Below are positions 60,410 through 64,000 of a DNA stretch of 64,000 nucleotides, one piece after another. How positions within the stretch are numbered: position 1 is the stretch's first letter; every line of letters starts with the position of its first letter. Source of the DNA: B1SED10-225 sp964501415 (GTDB taxonomy: Bacteria; Bacillota_I; Bacilli_A; Izemoplasmatales; Izemoplasmataceae); NCBI GenBank assembly GCA_964501415.1, contig CAZCSL010000003.1, positions 1 to 64,000 on the forward strand. The letters are read 5' to 3'. The translations under genes were made by a program, and so were the position numbers. The notes under the pieces were generated by a model. It was not told where the DNA came from, did no database searches, and was given only the letters and a program-made list of their open reading frames with translations.

Positions 60410-61900
60410 CTAAGACAAATATATGTCCGTGTATTTTTCCTTTAAGTAACGGATATAGTATTTCGGGTTAAATGGCTCATTTGTGACTTTTTCCATGATT
60501 TCTTCTGGTTTTAAACTTGAGCCAAAACAATGAATGTTCTCTTTTAACCACTGGTTAATTTTATCAATGCGATTTTCTTTTAGTAAGGTTTCGAAATCCA
60601 ACTTTTCCTTCATGGTATAGTAGATTTGAGCCGCATAAGCACTTCCTAAAGCATAAGTTGGGAAATAACCAAACATTCCACCACTCCAGTGCACGTCTTG
60701 CAAAATGCCGTTAGAGTCTTTATCAACGTCTAAATTCAAGTATTTTTTTACTTTTTCATTCCACATCTTGGGTAATGACTCTACGGATACATCATCATTG
60801 AATATAGCGCGTTCTATTTCATATCGCAGCAAAATGTGTAACGGATAGGTCAATTCATCAGCTTCTACTCTAATAAAGGTTTCATCAACTTTGTTAATGC
60901 CTCTATAAAAGGTTTCTAGATCTACTGATTTAAGTTGTTTGGGAAAGATTGATTTTAGCTTGCTATAGTGCGCTTCCCAAAAGGCTCTACTGCGTCCAAC
61001 AATATTTTCATAAAAACGTGATTGTGATTCATGAATCCCCATAGAAGCGCCGCTTTTCAAGTTGGTCATATCAAAAACTTCGTCAACTTGTTGCTCATAA
61101 AGTGCGTGTCCAAGTTCGTGAATCGCCGCAAAAATTGATGAAAATACATAGTTTTCTAAGTACCTAACCGTCAATCTAACATCTTTAGAATGAGTATTCC
61201 ACGTAAAGGGATGTACGCTTTCTTTTAATAATCCACGGTCTAGATTATAGTGGAAAACTTCTAATAGATACTCCACAAACTTCTTTTGGTCCTCTTTGGG
61301 ATAAGGTTTATAAATAAACGGTTCATCTTCATCTTTATGTTTTAATACTTCTTTTACAAAAGGCACTAAATCCGTTTTGATCGTATTGAAGAACGCATCA
61401 TATTTTTCCATATTCATGCCTTCTTCAAAATCATCTAGTAATACGTTATAGGGTTGCTTTGTATCGCTGCGATAGGAAACCATTTTCTTTTGAAAAGCAA
61501 TAAGTTCCTTTAAATAAGGCTTGAACTTATCAAAATCATCTTTTTCTCTTGCCTCTTCCCAAACCTTTTGTGCCATGGTTTGAAGTTTAGAGTATTCTAT
61601 GTAGTCTTTCTTAGGAATTTTAATAATCTTATCTAAGTTTTTCTTTGCTTTTTCTATCTCTTTTTGCTGTGTATTTGTCAGTTCTTCACGTACTTCCATT
61701 AAAGCATTCACTTCTTTGACATACTCATCGCTTGTCATGAGTGAAAAATGTTCGCCGCTAATGATAGAAAGCATTTCTGAGCGGAACGGGAAACACTCTT
61801 TCGGTGCTTCTGTATTGGAATCCCACCCTGCTAAAGACAACACGTATCCATAGGCTTTTTGTTTTTTCTGCAAAGCCTTAAAATTTTCAAAATCTGCCAT
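60410..61900 (-). CDS. M32-family carboxypeptidase (Taq type)
   Basis: This zinc carboxypeptidase (496 aa) trims single residues from peptide C-termini with broad specificity. The zinc motif HELGHALYEQQ is present with the third ligand region GIHESQSRFYEN, typical of M32. The protein is otherwise helical and has no signal peptide, so it acts in the cytoplasm on imported or internal peptides. GGAG precedes the ATG. It is in the fhs transcript. Confidence 0.93.
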   Translation of the reverse strand: MADFENFKALQKKQKAYGYVLSLAGWDSNTEAPKECFPFRSEMLSIISGEHFSLMTSDEYVKEVNALMEVREELTNTQQKEIEKAKKNLDKIIKIPKKDYIEYSKLQTMAQKVWEEAREKDDFDKFKPYLKELIAFQKKMVSYRSDTKQPYNVLLDDFEEGMNMEKYDAFFNTIKTDLVPFVKEVLKHKDEDEPFIYKPYPKEDQKKFVEYLLEVFHYNLDRGLLKESVHPFTWNTHSKDVRLTVRYLENYVFSSIFAAIHELGHALYEQQVDEVFDMTNLKSGASMGIHESQSRFYENIVGRSRAFWEAHYSKLKSIFPKQLKSVDLETFYRGINKVDETFIRVEADELTYPLHILLRYEIERAIFNDDVSVESLPKMWNEKVKKYLNLDVDKDSNGILQDVHWSGGMFGYFPTYALGSAYAAQIYYTMKEKLDFETLLKENRIDKINQWLKENIHCFGSSLKPEEIMEKVTNEPFNPKYYIRYLKEKYTDIYLS

Positions 61901-61923
61901 TATTTCATCTCCTCAATAATGAA

Positions 61924-61951
61924 GATACGCACAGTTTTCACTGTGCGAATC
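61924..61951 (-). other. hairpin between fhs and the M32 peptidase gene
   Basis: CGCACAGT and ACTGTGCG form an 8-bp stem around TTTC, with weak outer pairing. Minus-strand U-tract absent (TTCATT), so partial termination or mRNA processing is more likely than a full stop. Confidence 0.5.
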
Positions 61952-61959
61952 TATGTTGT

Positions 61960-63630
61960 TTAGAATAAGCCTTTAGCGTTGCCCTCTTCATCAATGTCCA
62001 TATCCATGGCTGCAGGTCGTTTAGGCAACCCTGGCATAGTCATCATTTCGCCTGTAAGCGCAACGATGAACCCCGCTCCAATAGAAGGGGTGAGTTCACG
62101 AATAGTTAGCTCGAAATCTCTTGGTCTACCATAAAGTTTTGGATCATCACTAAGTGACATTTGTGTTTTTGCCATACAAACTTGTAAGTTGTCCCAACCT
62201 TCACGTTTGAATTTTCTTAACTGATTACGAGCTTTCTTAGAATAATTAATGGTTTTTGCACCATAAACTTTTTTAGCGATAACTTCAATCTTCTCTTCAA
62301 TTGACTGTTCATTTTCATACAATCGTTTGAAAGGTTTGGTGTTGCTTTCGATTTGACTTAATACTTTGTTTGCTAAATCTACAGCACCATCGCCGCCATC
62401 AGCCCATACTTTTGATAAAGCGTAAGGGTGGTTCATTTTCTCAAGCCAATCTGCTAAGGCTTTGTGTTCTGCATCTGTATCATGTACAAAATGATTTACC
62501 GCTACGACATAGGGTAAATTAAACTCTTGAATCGTCTCAATATGTTTTTGAAGGTTTTCTACACCTTTTTTAAGCGCTTCAACGTTTTCTTCTTTTAAAG
62601 CATCTTTCTTAACGCCCCCATGCATTTTAAGGGCACGGACTGTAGCAACTATGACCACAGCGCTAGGATCAAATCCAGCTTGTCTTGTTTTGATGTTTAA
62701 AAACTTTTCAGCACCTAAATCCGCACCAAATCCTGCTTCTGTAATGACATAGTCTGCAAGTTTTCTACCCATATTGGTAGCAATAATACTATTGCATCCG
62801 TGTGCAATGTTTGCAAAAGGACCGCCATGCACTAAAGCCGGTGTGTTTTCTAAAGTTTGAACTAAATTAGGCTTAATGGCATCTCTTAGGATTAAAGTGA
62901 TGGCTCCTTCAGCCCCCAAATCACCAACCGTAACTGGCTTACGATCATAGGTATTAGCAATCACTATACGCTTAATTCTGGTTTTTAAATCTTGAATATC
63001 ACTAGCTAAACATAAGACCGCCATAATCTCTGAGGCTACGGTAATGTTAAAACCATCTTCTCGTGGGATAGAGTTACCGATACCACCTAGACCAACCGTA
63101 ACTTGTCTTAAAGAACGGTCATTCATATCTAATGCACGTTTCCAAGATATTCTTCTTGGATCAATATGCAAATCATTCCCTTGATGCAAATGGTTATCAA
63201 TCATAGCGGAAATGGCGTTAGTTGCTGTGGTAATCGCATGGATATCGCCTGTAAAATGAAGATTGATATCTTCCATGGGGACTACTTGAGCATGTCCACC
63301 ACCTGCTGCGCCTCCTTTAATGCCCATTACTGGTCCAAAGGAAGGTTCTCTCAAAGCTACGATTGCATCTTTACCAACTTTGGAAAAAGCTTGTCCTAAA
63401 CCAACTGTAGTGGTAGATTTCCCTTCTCCAGCAGGAGTCGGTGTTATGGCCGTTACTAAAATAACTTTACCATTCTTGTCCTTTAAGTCCTCTTGAGCTT
63501 CAAGGCGGATTTTTGCCTTGTAATTACCATAACGCTCAATATGTTCTTCTTTTAAATTCAATCTTTTAGCAATGTCACCTACATCGAGCATTTTTGCCTT
63601 TTGAGCAATTTTTAAATCTTGATTTTCCAT
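61960..63630 (-). CDS. fhs: formate-tetrahydrofolate ligase
   Basis: Fhs makes 10-formyl-THF from formate, ATP and THF (556 aa). The P-loop region TPTPAGEGKSTTTVGLGQA and the C-terminal family signature DPKLYGRPRDFELT with SIGAGFIVALTGEMMTMPGL are intact. GGAGG precedes ATG 63630; the longer in-frame start at 63696 lacks such a signal. With folD and glyA downstream the formate-serine route is complete. A cre-like site lies just upstream of the promoter. Confidence 0.96.
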   Translation of the reverse strand: MENQDLKIAQKAKMLDVGDIAKRLNLKEEHIERYGNYKAKIRLEAQEDLKDKNGKVILVTAITPTPAGEGKSTTTVGLGQAFSKVGKDAIVALREPSFGPVMGIKGGAAGGGHAQVVPMEDINLHFTGDIHAITTATNAISAMIDNHLHQGNDLHIDPRRISWKRALDMNDRSLRQVTVGLGGIGNSIPREDGFNITVASEIMAVLCLASDIQDLKTRIKRIVIANTYDRKPVTVGDLGAEGAITLILRDAIKPNLVQTLENTPALVHGGPFANIAHGCNSIIATNMGRKLADYVITEAGFGADLGAEKFLNIKTRQAGFDPSAVVIVATVRALKMHGGVKKDALKEENVEALKKGVENLQKHIETIQEFNLPYVVAVNHFVHDTDAEHKALADWLEKMNHPYALSKVWADGGDGAVDLANKVLSQIESNTKPFKRLYENEQSIEEKIEVIAKKVYGAKTINYSKKARNQLRKFKREGWDNLQVCMAKTQMSLSDDPKLYGRPRDFELTIRELTPSIGAGFIVALTGEMMTMPGLPKRPAAMDMDIDEEGNAKGLF

Positions 63631-63667
63631 AAAAAAAGCCTCCATTCGTTTGTAATCATCCGGTATC

Positions 63668-63696
63668 ATTATCCCATATTTGTAGTATAAATTCAA
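63668..63696 (-). promoter_or_regulatory. promoter of fhs
   Basis: Minus strand TTGAAT (63691-63696) and GATAAT (63668-63673), spacing 17. Confidence 0.75.
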
Positions 63697-63703
63697 CGCT
63701 AAA

Positions 63704-63717
63704 TTAAAACGCTTTCA
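63704..63717 (-). promoter_or_regulatory. cre-like site upstream of fhs
   Basis: Minus strand TGAAAGCGTTTTAA matches 13 of 14 positions of TGWAARCGYTWNCW, centred about 17 bases above the -35. Confidence 0.5.
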
Positions 63718-64000
63718 CAAATAGTATTTAATTTGTGTCTGATCCAAATCACAGACGCTTTAAAATCATTATTTAGTTGAATGATTAATGCCCCTTTTCA
63801 CAAAATATATTATGTTTTTTCTCTTAATATAGACATTTCCCAGTTTTTATTTCAAACTGCTATTAACTTTATCTCAAGGCATCCAACGATATTACTAAAT
63901 TATATAATCTTAATAAGGCGATTTTCTACGTTGTTGTCCTAACCATTTAGATTAAAGATGTGTTATTATATAAATCTAAAGCCCATGATAGAAACGAGGT

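Larger units (their letters stand above)
63631..64000. other. 370-base intergenic region at the window edge
   Basis: This stretch holds the fhs promoter and cre-like site and a 24-base inverted repeat with GTCTG/CAGAC arms (63736-63759). At the right edge is a plus-strand promoter, TTTAGA (63946-63951) and TATAAA (63969-63974), spacing 17, with a GAGGT ribosome site ending at 64000. The next plus-strand gene starts just beyond the window. I see no protein gene within the stretch. Confidence 0.65.

Noticed and set aside
1..64000. Insertion sequences, prophage genes, CRISPR arrays, rRNA genes
   Set aside because: No transposase, integrase, phage structural gene, regular spaced repeats or rRNA sequence was found.

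Overview
The window is AT-rich, gene-dense bacterial chromosome of low-GC Gram-positive type. It most likely comes from a wall-less or wall-reduced lineage near Acholeplasma/Izemoplasma; this is inferred from gene content, with no database search. Every long reading frame closes normally with TGA read as stop, which argues against the Mycoplasma/Spiroplasma code. The gene set is typical of Firmicutes and Mollicutes: RpoE delta, RqcP, YbaB-RecR-DnaX, MnmE/MnmG/RsmG, a T-box leader and SNase lipoproteins. The SRP RNA is short and lacks an Alu domain. No transposase, phage gene, CRISPR array or rRNA was seen.

Layout. 1-7.3 kb (minus): tRNA-Gln and tRNA-Tyr, then (in transcription order) mnmG, rsmG, two coupled membrane proteins, parA, parB, a DUF951 gene and a MazG-like gene. 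7.4-9.7 kb (minus): HAD phosphatase, SRP RNA, tadA, tdk, rpmE. 9.7-12.6 kb: an intergenic region with a compact three-way-junction inverted repeat, then fumarase alpha and beta and malic enzyme (plus). 12.6-15.8 kb (minus): a beta-propeller-like membrane protein with a LytTR regulator, and maf. 15.9-23.1 kb (plus): tilS, ftsH, rqcP, a zinc-binding lipoprotein, lysS, cysK. 23.1-31.1 kb (minus): cysE, an unknown gene with fba, tldE/tldD, rpoE, a DUF1934 gene and two DHH phosphoesterases. 31.1-39.7 kb (minus): a cluster of secreted lipoproteins (two SNase nucleases and a duplicated OB-fold protein) beside a complete carbohydrate-type ABC importer. 39.9-43.6 kb (minus): dnaX-ybaB-recR with two small membrane proteins. 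43.6-48.3 kb: mnmE, ttcA (minus), and an unknown-NfeD-RDD-SPFH operon. 48.3-50 kb: asnS under a T-box. 50-54.9 kb: two fused ATPase-permease proteins and an RDD protein. 55-63.6 kb: dusB, hslO, and a one-carbon block (glyA, folD, fhs) with an M32 peptidase and a flavin reductase. The right end is a promoter-bearing intergenic region cut by the window.

How it fits together. Many genes are translation or genome-maintenance genes that sit near the origin in Bacillus, here in a scrambled order. The metabolic genes are fumarate to malate to pyruvate, glycolytic aldolase, cysteine synthesis and the tetrahydrofolate C1 cycle. CcpA-type cre-like sequences lie upstream of four transcription units (fumarase, fba, the ABC importer, fhs), which suggests catabolite control links them. 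The nuclease/OB-fold/ABC cluster looks like a system for using extracellular nucleic acid.

The most novel-looking items are the three-way-junction element at 9822-9883, the pair of membrane proteins with degenerate HD-GYP-like tails between rsmG and parA, the secreted nuclease/OB-fold locus, and the LytTR/beta-propeller pair.
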